A stretch of DNA of 35,844 nucleotides from JBLNCE01 sp050260415 (GTDB taxonomy: Bacteria; Bacillota; UBA4882; JAAYXC01): the NCBI GenBank assembly GCA_050260415.1, contig JBLNCE010000156.1, forward strand, positions 1-35,844, written 5' to 3'. A program made the translations under genes and the position numbers. Shown here in pieces: positions 7,160 to 15,948 of this stretch (within the stretch, counting starts at the first letter, position 1; each line of letters begins with the position of its first letter). A model generated the notes under the pieces. The model made no database searches, was not told the DNA's origin, and saw only the letters and a program-made list of their open reading frames with translations.

Positions 7160-8236
7160 ATGCATACCGGTTGGCTGGGCCTGGAGGACGGGACGGTGTT
7201 TGCGGGGCGGGCTTTCGGCGCTGAAGGCGGCACCGGCGGGGAGGTCGTCTTCAATACCGGCATGACCGGCTACCAGGAAATCTTGACCGATCCGTCCTAT
7301 GCCGGGCAGATCATCACCATGACCTATCCGTTGATCGGCAACTACGGCGTCAATGAAGAGGACAACGAAGCCGAGCGGCCCGCGGCCAAGGGTCTGATCG
7401 TGCGGGAATGGTGCCGGACCCCCAGCAACTGGCGCGCCGGCGGGACCGTGAACGCGTTTCTAAAACGGTACGGATTGATCGGCCTGGAAGGGATCGACAC
7501 GCGGGCGCTGACCAAACGCCTGCGCAGTCACGGCACGATGCGCGGTTTCCTGACGACGACGGCCATGACGGCCGAGGAATTGACAGCCAGGGCGCGCGCG
7601 GTGCCGGATCTCTCCGGGCAGAACTTCATCGACCAGGTGACGGTCAAGGCGCCATACACCGTGCCGGGCGCGGGGCCGCGGATCGTTCTGGTCGACTTCG
7701 GCGCCAAGCGGAACATCGTCCGCGCGCTGGCGGGCGCGGGGCTCGAGGTCGTGGTGGTCCCGGCCAGGGCAAGCGCGTCCGAGATCGTGGCCCTCCGGCC
7801 CGCCGGCTTGATGCTCTCCAACGGCCCCGGCGACCCGGTCGACGTCCCGTACGCCGTGGAAACGGTTCGGGCGCTGCTCGGCAAGTTCCCCATCTTCGGG
7901 ATCTGCCTCGGCCATCAGGTGCTCGGCCTGGCGGTCGGGGGCCGGACCTACAAACTCAAGTTCGGCCACCGCGGCGGGAATCATCCCGTCAAGGATCTGC
8001 GCACGGGGCGCGTCTACATCACCTCGCAGAACCACGGCTTCGCCGTGGACGCCGCCTCCCTCCCGGCCGACGTCGCCGTTTCCCATGTCAATGTGAACGA
8101 CGGCACGGTGGAGGGGTTGCGCCACCTGAAGCTGCGCGCCTGGTCCGTGCAGTATCACCCCGAAGCGGCGCCCGGTCCGACGGACTCGGCTTATCTCTTC
8201 GGAGAACTGGCGGAGGTTCTGGCGCGGGCGGGATGA
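7160..8236 (+). CDS. carA: carbamoyl-phosphate synthase small (glutaminase) subunit
   Basis: The 358-residue subunit releases ammonia from glutamine for CarB. The N-terminal small-chain domain (FNTGMTGYQEILTDPSYAGQ) fills about 1-130. The class I glutamine amidotransferase domain follows, with nucleophile Cys249 in GICLGHQ and His333/Glu335 in QYHPEA. The ATG follows CTGGAGGAA. carB begins about 76 bases downstream. Confidence 0.95.
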   Translation: MHTGWLGLEDGTVFAGRAFGAEGGTGGEVVFNTGMTGYQEILTDPSYAGQIITMTYPLIGNYGVNEEDNEAERPAAKGLIVREWCRTPSNWRAGGTVNAFLKRYGLIGLEGIDTRALTKRLRSHGTMRGFLTTTAMTAEELTARARAVPDLSGQNFIDQVTVKAPYTVPGAGPRIVLVDFGAKRNIVRALAGAGLEVVVVPARASASEIVALRPAGLMLSNGPGDPVDVPYAVETVRALLGKFPIFGICLGHQVLGLAVGGRTYKLKFGHRGGNHPVKDLRTGRVYITSQNHGFAVDAASLPADVAVSHVNVNDGTVEGLRHLKLRAWSVQYHPEAAPGPTDSAYLFGELAEVLARAG

Positions 8237-8296
8237 GTGCTTAGTGTTGAGTCTCGAGCCTTGGATTATATCGACTCATAACTCAGAACTTGATCT
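8233..8296. repeat. inverted arms of heptamer repeats between carA and carB
   Basis: Left arm (8233-8254) reads TGAGTGC-TTAGTGT-TGAGTCT; right arm (8274-8296) reads ACTCATA-ACTCAGA-ACTTGAT, the approximate inverse. The element ends just before the carB ribosome site and could fold into a stem near the start codon. Confidence 0.55.
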
Positions 8297-8312
8297 AATT
8301 GGAGTGCTATCT

Positions 8313-11300
8313 TTGGAGAAAGTCCTGGTGATCGGTTCAGGCCCCATCATTATCGGCCAGGCGGCGGAGTTTGACTACGCCGGTACCCAGGCTTGCCGGG
8401 CCTTACGCGAGGAAGGCGTGGAGGTCGTCCTCGTCAACAGCAATCCCGCCACCATCATGACCGACGCGGACCAGGCGGATCGGATCTATATCGAGCCGCT
8501 CGACCTGGAAAGCCTGCGATCGATCATCGCGCGCGAGCGGCCGACCGGGTTATTGCCCACGCTGGGCGGGCAGGTCGGTTTGAACTTGGCGGTGGCCCTC
8601 GCGCAAGACGGTATTCTCGACAAATACGGCGTCAAACTGCTCGGCACACCGCTTCAGGCCATCCGGCGCGCGGAGGACAGGCAACTCTTCAAGGAGACCA
8701 TGCAATCCATCGGCGAACCCGTCCCGGCCAGCGCCATCGTCGACAATCTTGACGCGGCAGAGGCTTTTGCCGCGCATTGCGGATACCCGCTCATCATCCG
8801 TCCCGCTTATACCTTAGGGGGGACGGGCGGCGGTTTCGCCGGCGACCGCGCGGAACTCATCGCCACGGTCCGGCGCGGCCTGCGGTTAAGCCCCATCCAT
8901 CAGGTTCTCCTGGAGCAAAGCGTGGCGGGCTGGAAGGAAATCGAATACGAAGTAGTCAGGGACGGCGCCGGTACATGCATCACCGTCTGCAACATGGAGA
9001 ATCTCGACCCGGTGGGCGTGCATACGGGCGACAGCATCGTCGTCGCGCCGAGCCAGACGCTCTCGGATCGGGAATACCAACTCCTGCGGGCCGCGTCGAT
9101 CCGGATCATTTCCGCCCTGGGTATCGAGGGCGGCTGCAACGTTCAGTTCGCGCTGGATCCGGCCAGTGCGTCTTATTTCGTCATCGAGGTCAACCCCAGG
9201 GTCAGCCGGTCGAGCGCCTTGGCTTCCAAGGCGACCGGTTATCCGATCGCCAAGGTCGCGGCCAAGATCGCCATCGGGCGCCGGTTGGACGAGATCAAGA
9301 ACGCCGTCACCGGGCAGACTTACGCCTCGTTTGAACCGTCCCTTGATTACGTGGTGGTCAAGATTCCCCGCTGGCCGTTTGACAAGTTTGCCCGGGCGGA
9401 TCGCCGCCTGGGGACGCAGATGAAGGCCACCGGCGAAGTGATGGCGATCGGCCGGTCGCTGCCCGCCGCCCTGCAAAAGGCGGTACGCTCCCTGGAGACC
9501 GGCTTTCACGGCCTGCGCCATGCCCGAATGCGTTCCCTGGACGACGAGACCCTGGCCGGTTACCTGCACCAGGCGGGAGACGAGAGGCTCTTTGCCGTCC
9601 TGGAGGCGCTGCGCCGGGAGATGCCCCTGGAGGCCATCCACGCGATGACCGGTATGGACAACTACTTCCTGGCCGAGATGGCCCGGATCGTGGACTGCGA
9701 ACGTCTGCTGGCCGGGGCCGCGGCCCTTACGCCGCCGCTCCTGCGCCACGCCAAGGAACTCGGCTTCTCCGATCGGGAGATCGCCTCGTTGCGGGGCGTC
9801 GACCCGGAAGAGGTCAGATGCCTGCGCCTGGATCAAGCCCTGGAAGCCGGGTTCAAGATGGTGGATACCTGCGCCGCCGAGTTCGACGCGACCACGCCGT
9901 ATTTTTATTCCACCTACGAGGCCGAGAATGAAACGCGGCCGCCCGGCGCGAAACGGCGCGTGTTGGTCCTCGGTTCGGGTCCGATCCGCATCGGCCAGGG
10001 AATCGAGTTTGACTACTGCAGCGTTCAGGCGGTCTGGGCGCTGAGGGCGGCGGGTTGCGAGGCGATCATCGTCAACAACAATCCGGAGACGGTCAGCACG
10101 GATTTTGATACGGCCGACCGGCTCTATTTCGAACCGCTTACCTTCGAGGACGTCATGGCCGTGGTCGCGCGCGAGAAGCCGGAGGGGGTCATCGTCCAAT
10201 TCGGGGGTCAGACCGCCATCAACCTGGCCGGCCAGTTGGCCAAGGCCGGAGTGCCGATCCTGGGGACGTCGTTGGACGGGATCGACTTGGCCGAGGACCG
10301 GCGGCGATTCGACCAGCTCTTGGAGGAGCTTGCCATTCCGCGCCCGCCCGGAGGTACGGCGGTAAAGGCGGCCGAGGCCATAGCCATTGCGGACCGGGTG
10401 GGCTATCCGGTGCTGGTCAGACCCTCGTATGTGCTGGGCGGGCGCGCCATGGAGATCGTATACCGGCAGGAAGACCTGGAGCGCTATATCGCGGAAGCAA
10501 CCCTGGTATCGGAGGAGCGGCCGATCCTCGTCGACAAGTATGTCCTGGGCCGGGAGTGCGAGGTCGACGCCATCGCGGACGGCCAGGACATCTTGATCCC
10601 GGGACTCATGGAGCACGTGGAGCGCGCCGGAGTACACTCCGGCGACAGTTACGCCGTCTACCCCACCGTGAGTCTGACCAGCGCGGAAAAGATGCGCATC
10701 CTCAATTACACGGCCAAACTGGCCCGGGCGCTCAAGGTCGTCGGGCTGGTCAATATCCAGTTCGTGATTGCCGGGGGCGAGGTCTACGTGATCGAAGTCA
10801 ACCCGCGAGCTTCCCGGACGGTGCCCTTTCTGAGCAAGGTCACGGGCGTGCCCATGGTCAGGCTCGCGACCAACGCCATCTTGGGCCGCAGTCTGCGGGA
10901 ACAGGGGTATGAACCCGGCCTGGCGCCCGAGAGCCCCTTCTGGGCGGTCAAGGCGCCGGTCTTTTCTTTTAGCAAGCTGACGGGCGTGGAGGTATCGTTG
11001 GGGCCGGAAATGAAATCCACCGGCGAGGCCATGGGGGTGGCCACCACCTACGCGGATGCCTTGGCCAAGGCCTTTCGCGCCGCCGGCGTCGGCATGCTCA
11101 CCAAGGGTACGGCCTTGGTCACCGTCGCCGACCGGGACAAGAAAGACGCGCTGCCCTTGATCAAATGGCTGGCCAAGGCGGGTTTCCGGTTGGCGGCCAC
11201 CGCCGGGACGGCGCTCTTCCTCATCGAGCACGGACTCTCCGTGGAACCCGTGTACAAGATCGGCCAGGGCAGCCCCGATGTCATCGATCTCTTGCGGAGC

Positions 11301-11525
11301 GGACGTATCGACCTGGTCTGCAACACCTTGACCCGCGGTAAGGAACCGGAACGGGACGGTTTCCAGATCAGGCGGGCGGCGGTGGAGGTGGGGATCCCCT
11401 GCCTGACCTCCCTGGATACGCTGCAAGCATACCTCAAGGCGCTCTTGGGCCAGGGCGGCGCGGCGAATGAACCCTTGGCCCTGCAGGATTTCTCGAGCAC
11501 GCGCGGGATGGAAGCGTTGCGATAA
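8313..11525 (+). CDS. carB: carbamoyl-phosphate synthase large subunit
   Basis: The 1070-residue enzyme makes carbamoyl phosphate from ammonia, bicarbonate and two ATP. Two homologous ATP-grasp halves each begin with a GSGP motif (VLVIGSGPIIIGQ near 4, VLVLGSGPIRIGQ near 550), and each contains an EVNPR motif (VIEVNPRVSRSSA, VIEVNPRASRTVP). The C-terminal MGS-like allosteric domain (about 930-1055) is intact. The start is taken as TTG at 8313 because GGAG lies 8 bases before it and the protein then begins MEKVLVIGSGP as in the family; an upstream GTG at 8244 would add 23 residues encoded by the repeat element. Confidence 0.95.
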   Translation: MEKVLVIGSGPIIIGQAAEFDYAGTQACRALREEGVEVVLVNSNPATIMTDADQADRIYIEPLDLESLRSIIARERPTGLLPTLGGQVGLNLAVALAQDGILDKYGVKLLGTPLQAIRRAEDRQLFKETMQSIGEPVPASAIVDNLDAAEAFAAHCGYPLIIRPAYTLGGTGGGFAGDRAELIATVRRGLRLSPIHQVLLEQSVAGWKEIEYEVVRDGAGTCITVCNMENLDPVGVHTGDSIVVAPSQTLSDREYQLLRAASIRIISALGIEGGCNVQFALDPASASYFVIEVNPRVSRSSALASKATGYPIAKVAAKIAIGRRLDEIKNAVTGQTYASFEPSLDYVVVKIPRWPFDKFARADRRLGTQMKATGEVMAIGRSLPAALQKAVRSLETGFHGLRHARMRSLDDETLAGYLHQAGDERLFAVLEALRREMPLEAIHAMTGMDNYFLAEMARIVDCERLLAGAAALTPPLLRHAKELGFSDREIASLRGVDPEEVRCLRLDQALEAGFKMVDTCAAEFDATTPYFYSTYEAENETRPPGAKRRVLVLGSGPIRIGQGIEFDYCSVQAVWALRAAGCEAIIVNNNPETVSTDFDTADRLYFEPLTFEDVMAVVAREKPEGVIVQFGGQTAINLAGQLAKAGVPILGTSLDGIDLAEDRRRFDQLLEELAIPRPPGGTAVKAAEAIAIADRVGYPVLVRPSYVLGGRAMEIVYRQEDLERYIAEATLVSEERPILVDKYVLGRECEVDAIADGQDILIPGLMEHVERAGVHSGDSYAVYPTVSLTSAEKMRILNYTAKLARALKVVGLVNIQFVIAGGEVYVIEVNPRASRTVPFLSKVTGVPMVRLATNAILGRSLREQGYEPGLAPESPFWAVKAPVFSFSKLTGVEVSLGPEMKSTGEAMGVATTYADALAKAFRAAGVGMLTKGTALVTVADRDKKDALPLIKWLAKAGFRLAATAGTALFLIEHGLSVEPVYKIGQGSPDVIDLLRSGRIDLVCNTLTRGKEPERDGFQIRRAAVEVGIPCLTSLDTLQAYLKALLGQGGAANEPLALQDFSSTRGMEALR

Positions 11526-11550
11526 ACCATGAGGATGGAGGGCTAGAGCC

Positions 11551-12072
11551 ATGGACCGGATCGAACTGGCGCGGAAGATCTATCAGGTCTCGTACTTGCA
11601 AGGGACCTTCAAGTTGAGATCGGGGCAGATCTCCCACGAATACTTCGACAAATATCTCTTCGAATCCGACCCGGAGTTGCTGCGAGCCATCGCCGCGCGG
11701 ATGCGGCCGCTGATCCCGAAGGACACGGAAGTCCTCGCCGGCCTCGAAATGGGCGGGATCCCCATTGCCACCGCGTTGTCGCTGGAAACGGGCCTGCCCT
11801 TGCTCTTGGTGCGAAAGAAGGCGAAGGACTACGGCACCTGCAAGGTGGCCGAGGGACAAGACCACGGCGGGAAAAAGGTTTGCGTGATCGAAGACGTTGT
11901 CACCACGGGCGGACAGATCATCCTGAGCACGCAGGATCTGCGAAAAAGCGGTGCCGTCGTCACACACGTCATGTGCGTCATCCTCAGGAACGAAGAAGGC
12001 CGGGCGAATCTGAAGCAAGAGGGACTCGAACTCATACCGCTCTATAGTATGAAGGAATTGAAAGAGACATAA
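11551..12072 (+). CDS. pyrE: orotate phosphoribosyltransferase, paralogue 1
   Basis: The 173-residue type I phosphoribosyltransferase has LRSGQISHEYFDKY near 23, LAGLEMGGIPIAT, the catalytic-loop lysines in VRKKAKDYGT, and the PRPP motif CVIEDVVTTGG. This is the standard PyrE type and converts orotate plus PRPP to OMP. It differs clearly from the second orotate phosphoribosyltransferase at 14662. Such short LEMGGIPIAT proteins are, from memory, more typical of Actinobacteria and Acidobacteria-like lineages, so acquisition by transfer is possible. The ATG is about 10 bases after GGAGGG. It lies between carB and pyrK. Confidence 0.88.
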   Translation: MDRIELARKIYQVSYLQGTFKLRSGQISHEYFDKYLFESDPELLRAIAARMRPLIPKDTEVLAGLEMGGIPIATALSLETGLPLLLVRKKAKDYGTCKVAEGQDHGGKKVCVIEDVVTTGGQIILSTQDLRKSGAVVTHVMCVILRNEEGRANLKQEGLELIPLYSMKELKET

Positions 12073-12210
12073 GAAGCTTGTTGCCCCGTTGGGGCGCCAA
12101 GATGCGGCGAGACGCTCTTAGCCCGAGCACAATCCGGGTGCATTTTCGCGCCTTGTGCCCCGACAAAGCCGGATGTGGGTCAATTAATGGCAGCCTAAGG
12201 GGGATTCGAT

Positions 12211-13002
12211 CTGCCACCCAAGGATCATCAAGCCAAAGTATTATCCCGGCGCGATTACGGCCAAACCGCCTTTCGCCTGGATCTCCACGTGCCTGAACTG
12301 GCGGCGCAATTGCTGCCGGGGCAGTTCATCCAGATCAGCGTGGGCGCGGGCGGGCAGGATCCCTTGCTGCGGCGGCCTTTTGGCTACCTCGCCCGCGACG
12401 CCGCGGCGGGCACGATCGGTATCCTGGTGCAGATCGTGGGCCGCGGTACGGCTCTGCTGCGCGCGGCGCAGGCGGGAGCCACGCTTTCCGTCCTCGGTCC
12501 CCTGGGCCGGGGTTTCAACCTCGATCCCCCCGGAACGGCCTTGCTCGTGGGCGGCGGCCTCGGCGTGGTGCCGCTCCTCGATCTTGCCGCGGCGTTGCTT
12601 GCGCGCCGGGTTTCCGTGACCTTCATCTATGCCGCGCGTACCAAAGAACAGCTCTATGCCCTCGATGAGTTGCAGCGGTTGGGACTGGAGCCGATCCTGG
12701 CCACCGACGACGGCAGCGCCGGCTTACGCGGGACGGCCGTCGACGCGGTGGCCGGGCGCGTCGCGAGAGACTACCGCTTTTTCTATGCTTGCGGTCCCCG
12801 GCCCATGTTGGTTCGTGTGCGGGAGGAAATGGAAAAAGCAGGCGTTCCGGGCGAGCTCTCCCTTGAGGAACGGATGGCCTGCGGGTTCGGCGCCTGCCTC
12901 GGTTGCGTCGTGCCGGTCCGCGGTCCGCAGGGTACGGCTTACAAGCGCGTCTGCGCCGAAGGGCCGGTCTTTCCCGCCGCGGAGGTGATCCTGGATGTCT
13001 GA
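12211..13002 (+). CDS. pyrK: dihydroorotate dehydrogenase B electron-transfer subunit
   Basis: The 263-residue FAD and [2Fe-2S] subunit passes electrons from dihydroorotate (at PyrD) to NAD+. The FAD-binding barrel contains LPGQFIQI and RRPFGY, the NAD domain contains GGGLGVVPL and YACGPRPML, and the C-terminal cluster motif is CGFGACLGC followed by a fourth Cys (KRVCAEGPVF). The first standard start, GTG at 12289, would delete the first barrel strand. The homologous reading continues upstream to CTG 12211, 7 bases after AAGGGGG, and is closed by an in-frame TAA at 12196. A CTG start is therefore proposed. In the 138 bases between pyrE and pyrK only small hairpins are seen. Confidence 0.9.
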   Translation: MPPKDHQAKVLSRRDYGQTAFRLDLHVPELAAQLLPGQFIQISVGAGGQDPLLRRPFGYLARDAAAGTIGILVQIVGRGTALLRAAQAGATLSVLGPLGRGFNLDPPGTALLVGGGLGVVPLLDLAAALLARRVSVTFIYAARTKEQLYALDELQRLGLEPILATDDGSAGLRGTAVDAVAGRVARDYRFFYACGPRPMLVRVREEMEKAGVPGELSLEERMACGFGACLGCVVPVRGPQGTAYKRVCAEGPVFPAAEVILDV

Positions 13003-13939
13003 ACCGGATCTCAGCGTCACGCTGGGACCACTCAAGCTGCGCAATCCGGTCCTGACCGCGTCGGGCACAGCCGGATTCGGCCGGGAGATCGCCGCCTTTA
13101 CGCCCCTGGATAGACTTGGGGCGTTGGTGACCAAGGGAATCTTCCTGGAACCGCGCGCGGGCAATCCGCCGCCCCGCATCATCGAGACGCCCGCCGGCAT
13201 GCTGAACGCGGTCGGCCTCCAGGGTCCGGGCGTGGAAGCCTTTATCGACGAGGACCTGCCGTGGTTACGCCAACGGGGCGCGACGGTCATCGTGAATATA
13301 AACGGCCGCACGGCCGGAGAATATGCCGCCTTGGCCGCCCGCCTGGACGGGGTGGCCGGCATCGCCGCCCTGGAGGTCAATATCTCCTGCCCAAACGTTA
13401 AGGAGGGCGGGATCGCCTTTGGCGCCGACCCGGCCTTGGCGGCCGCGGTGACCAAAGCGGTACGCGCCGCCACCACCCTGCCCCTGATCGTGAAACTATC
13501 CCCAAATGTGACCGATATCACGACAATCGCCGCCGCCGTGGCCGATGAAGGGGCGGATATCCTCTCGCTGATCAATACCCTGCTCGGCATGGAGATCAAC
13601 CTTTGTACCCGCCGGCCGGCCTTGGCCAACGTGACGGGGGGCCTGTCCGGACCCGCGGTGCGGCCGGTCGCCCTGCGCATGCTCTGGCAGGTCTACCAGC
13701 GCGTCAAACTGCCTCTGATCGGCATGGGCGGCATCGCGTCGGGCGAGGACGCCGTGGCGTTCATGATGGCCGGCGCGAGCGCGGTGGCCGTGGGCACGGC
13801 GGCGCTTGTCAATCCAGGCATACACCAAACCGTCGTGGAAGGAATCCGCAGTTTTCTTGTCGAAGAAGAGTTCGCCTCGGTCAAAGAGATCGTGGGCTTG
13901 GCGCATAAGCGAAATCCAACCTCCTACTTTTCCGCATGA
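12995..13939 (+). CDS. pyrD: dihydroorotate dehydrogenase B catalytic subunit
   Basis: The 314-residue FMN barrel oxidises dihydroorotate to orotate. VLTASGTAGFG is near the N-terminus. EVNISCPNVKEGG carries Cys132, the catalytic base expected of class 1 enzymes (class 2 has Ser). INTLLGMEIN and IGMGGIASGEDAVAFMMAGA bind the flavin phosphate. The ATG overlaps the end of pyrK by 8 bases, as expected for subunits of one PyrDK complex. Confidence 0.95.
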   Translation: MSEPDLSVTLGPLKLRNPVLTASGTAGFGREIAAFTPLDRLGALVTKGIFLEPRAGNPPPRIIETPAGMLNAVGLQGPGVEAFIDEDLPWLRQRGATVIVNINGRTAGEYAALAARLDGVAGIAALEVNISCPNVKEGGIAFGADPALAAAVTKAVRAATTLPLIVKLSPNVTDITTIAAAVADEGADILSLINTLLGMEINLCTRRPALANVTGGLSGPAVRPVALRMLWQVYQRVKLPLIGMGGIASGEDAVAFMMAGASAVAVGTAALVNPGIHQTVVEGIRSFLVEEEFASVKEIVGLAHKRNPTSYFSA

Positions 13940-13949
13940 GGTGACCCGC

Positions 13950-14669
13950 CTGAAAGAACGTCTTATTATCGGTCTGGATGTACCGAGCCTCGGCGAGGCG
14001 GAGCAGATCGTCAGGGAACTCGGCGACGCGGTCGATTTCTACAAGATCGGCCTCGAACTATTCTGCGCCGCGGGGCCGGCGGCCGTGCGGATGGTGCGGG
14101 GATACGGGCGGCGAGTCTTTCTTGACCTCAAGTTCCACGACATCCCGAACACGGTGGCGGGCGCCGTACGCGGCGCGGTCGCAACCGGGGCGGGCATGCT
14201 CAATATGCACGCCGCCGCGGGCCGTCTTGCCATGACCGAAGCGGTGCGGGCCGCCCGGGAATCCGCGGACGCCGCGGGGCTGCCCAGGCCGATTTTGCTG
14301 GGTGTTACGGTCCTGACCAGCCTCGGCCCGGACGATCTGGCCGGGATGAACGTGGGCGTCCCGGTCGAGCGGCAGGTCGAGGTTCTGGCCCGCCAGGCGA
14401 AAGACGCCGGTCTACACGGCGTGGTCTGCGCCGGCGCCGAGGCACGTAGGATTAAAGAGGTCTGTGGCAGCGATTTTGTTACCGTTGTCCCCGGAATCAG
14501 GCCGGCCTGGGCGGCGGCCAACGATCAAAAACGCGCCATGACACCGGCGGAAGCGCTGGCCAACGGGGCGGATTACCTCGTGGTCGTAAGGCCCGTGCTG
14601 GCCGCCGCCGACCGTCGGACCGCCCTGGCAAGGATCCTCGCGGAGATGGAGGAAGGAAAGGATGCTTGA
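13950..14669 (+). CDS. pyrF: orotidine 5'-phosphate decarboxylase
   Basis: The 239-residue enzyme decarboxylates OMP to UMP. LIIGLDVPS opens the barrel, FLDLKFHDIPNTV is the catalytic Lys/Asp signature, and VVPGIRP is the phosphate-binding end. An ATG at 13806 lies deep inside pyrD and would add 48 non-homologous residues. The GTG at 13941 is part of the Shine-Dalgarno sequence GAGGTGA (13938-13944). CTG at 13950, 5 bases later, gives MKERLIIGLDVPS, exactly the family N-terminus, and the same GAGGTGA-N5 spacing precedes the TTG of degV and yloU. A CTG start is therefore proposed. Confidence 0.92.
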   Translation: MKERLIIGLDVPSLGEAEQIVRELGDAVDFYKIGLELFCAAGPAAVRMVRGYGRRVFLDLKFHDIPNTVAGAVRGAVATGAGMLNMHAAAGRLAMTEAVRAARESADAAGLPRPILLGVTVLTSLGPDDLAGMNVGVPVERQVEVLARQAKDAGLHGVVCAGAEARRIKEVCGSDFVTVVPGIRPAWAAANDQKRAMTPAEALANGADYLVVVRPVLAAADRRTALARILAEMEEGKDA

Positions 14670-15234
14670 GCGCAAGGAGATCATGGAGATTCTGCGCGAG
14701 ACGAAGGCCTTGCGCGAAGGGCATTTTCGTCTGGCCTCCGGCAAGCACAGCAAGCAATCGGTCCAGGTCGCCCAGGTCATACAGTACCCGAAGTTCCTGG
14801 AACTGCTCTGCGAAGAATTGGCGCGCCGTTTCAAGGCGGAAGAGATCGACGTGGTCGTGGCCCCCGCGGTTGGCGGCATTCTGGTGGCGTACGAGGTCGC
14901 CAAGCTGCTCGGTACGCGATGTCTTTTCACCGAGCGTGAAGAGGGCAAGATGGTCTTGCGCCGAGGCTTTAGCCTGGAGGACGAGGAGAACGTCTTGGTC
15001 GTGGAGGATATAATCACAACCGGCGATTCGGTCCAGGAAGTCCTCGGGCTGATCAGGGAAAAAGGCGGTTTCGTGCGCGGCGTGGGCATTCTGATCGACC
15101 GCAGCAGCGCCAAGGTCCATTTCGGCGTGCATACGGAGTCGCTGGTGGCGATCGAGTGCCAGGCATGGGAGCCTGAGCAGTGCCCATTGTGTGAGGAGGG
15201 CGTGCCCCTGTGCAAGCCCGGGGTGCGGAAGTAG
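14662..15234 (+). CDS. pyrE: orotate phosphoribosyltransferase, paralogue 2 (clostridial/Thermus type)
   Basis: The 190-residue protein has GHFRLASGKHSKQSVQ, APAVGGILVAYEVA, the loop TEREEGKMVLRRGF and the PRPP motif LVVEDIITTGDS. This is the OPRT type usual in Clostridia and Thermus, with a Cys-containing tail (CPLCEEG) that is also typical. The ATG overlaps the end of pyrF by 8 bases and follows GGAGGAAAGG. Both this and the 11551 gene keep their catalytic loops, so the operon encodes two apparently active OPRTs. Confidence 0.9.
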   Translation: MLERKEIMEILRETKALREGHFRLASGKHSKQSVQVAQVIQYPKFLELLCEELARRFKAEEIDVVVAPAVGGILVAYEVAKLLGTRCLFTEREEGKMVLRRGFSLEDEENVLVVEDIITTGDSVQEVLGLIREKGGFVRGVGILIDRSSAKVHFGVHTESLVAIECQAWEPEQCPLCEEGVPLCKPGVRK

Positions 15235-15328
15235 GAAGCCCTTACAAAAGACCGATGGATGCGCAATCACGGTTTCCCGTTCCCATGGATAGGCATTGGG
15301 GGTTAGTTCATACGGGGAGGGTTTTGAG

Positions 15329-15856
15329 ATGCCGCATGTCGCCGTCATCGTGGGGAGCGACTCGGACCTGGCGGTGGTCAAGGGGGCCGTCGACGTCCTG
15401 GAAGAGTTCGAAGTGAGCTATGAATTGACCATCGCTTCGGCCCACCGGACGCCTAAGCGCGCCATGGAACTGGCCGCCACCGCCGAAGAGCGCGGCGTGG
15501 ATGTGATCATTGCCGCCGCCGGCGGGGCCGCCCACTTGCCGGGGGTCTTGGCCGCCTGTACGACCGTGCCGGTCATCGGCCTGCCGATCAGGAGCGGGGC
15601 GCTGGACGGTCTCGACGCCCTGTACAGCATGGTGCAGATGCCGGCGGGCGTACCCGTGGCCACGGTCGGGATTAACAACGCCAGGAATGCCGCCCTGCTG
15701 GCCGTCTCCGTGCTTGGGATCGTGGACGGCGAACTCCGGGGCAAGCTGAAGGAGTTTCGGAAGCGTCAAGCCTGCGCGGCCAATGACAAAGCCGTGCATC
15801 TGGAGGAAGTAGGACTCAAAGCATACCTGGCCGAACGGGAGAAAAAGACGGAGTAA
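15329..15856 (+). CDS. purE: N5-carboxyaminoimidazole ribonucleotide mutase (PurE, class I)
   Basis: The 175-residue protein moves the carboxyl group of N5-CAIR to form CAIR. GSDSDL (near 9), SAHRTP and AAGGAAHLPG are the class I signature; class II enzymes that carboxylate AIR directly differ at these places. The ATG at 15329 follows GGGAGGG; an upstream start at 15296 only adds 11 unconserved residues. The class I partner PurK, which makes N5-CAIR, is not in the window. The gene follows the pyr operon by 94 bases with no terminator seen. Confidence 0.93.
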   Translation: MPHVAVIVGSDSDLAVVKGAVDVLEEFEVSYELTIASAHRTPKRAMELAATAEERGVDVIIAAAGGAAHLPGVLAACTTVPVIGLPIRSGALDGLDALYSMVQMPAGVPVATVGINNARNAALLAVSVLGIVDGELRGKLKEFRKRQACAANDKAVHLEEVGLKAYLAEREKKTE

Positions 15857-15948
15857 GAACGAATTCCAATCTCGCAAGCTAAGGAAGGAGCCCGGTCGCC
15901 AGCCGAACTATGTTTGTCCGTCCAAGCCGCCATGGCGGATCCGGCAGG

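Noticed and set aside
6930..7265. 111-codon open frame with EIEIGIGIGIE and PMPIPIAIPIPI segments
   Set aside because: It is translation of the hexamer inverted repeat and runs into carA out of frame; no homology and no ribosome site of quality.
8886..11552. 888-codon open frame antisense to carB
   Set aside because: It lies wholly opposite a complete, conserved carB. Its translation is rich in Gly, Arg, His, Asp and Gln with no family motif, typical of antisense frames in GC-rich genes.
12073..12210. Small RNA gene or tRNA between pyrE and pyrK
   Set aside because: Only short hairpins are seen; no cloverleaf, TPsiC-type GGTTCGA box or promoter/terminator pair supports an RNA gene.
12289..13002. 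pyrK starting at GTG 12289
   Set aside because: This start removes about 26 residues that match the family N-terminus (AKVLSRRDYGQTAFRLDL) and has no good ribosome site.
13806..14669. pyrF starting at ATG 13806
   Set aside because: It would overlap pyrD by 134 bases and add residues read from the wrong frame of pyrD.
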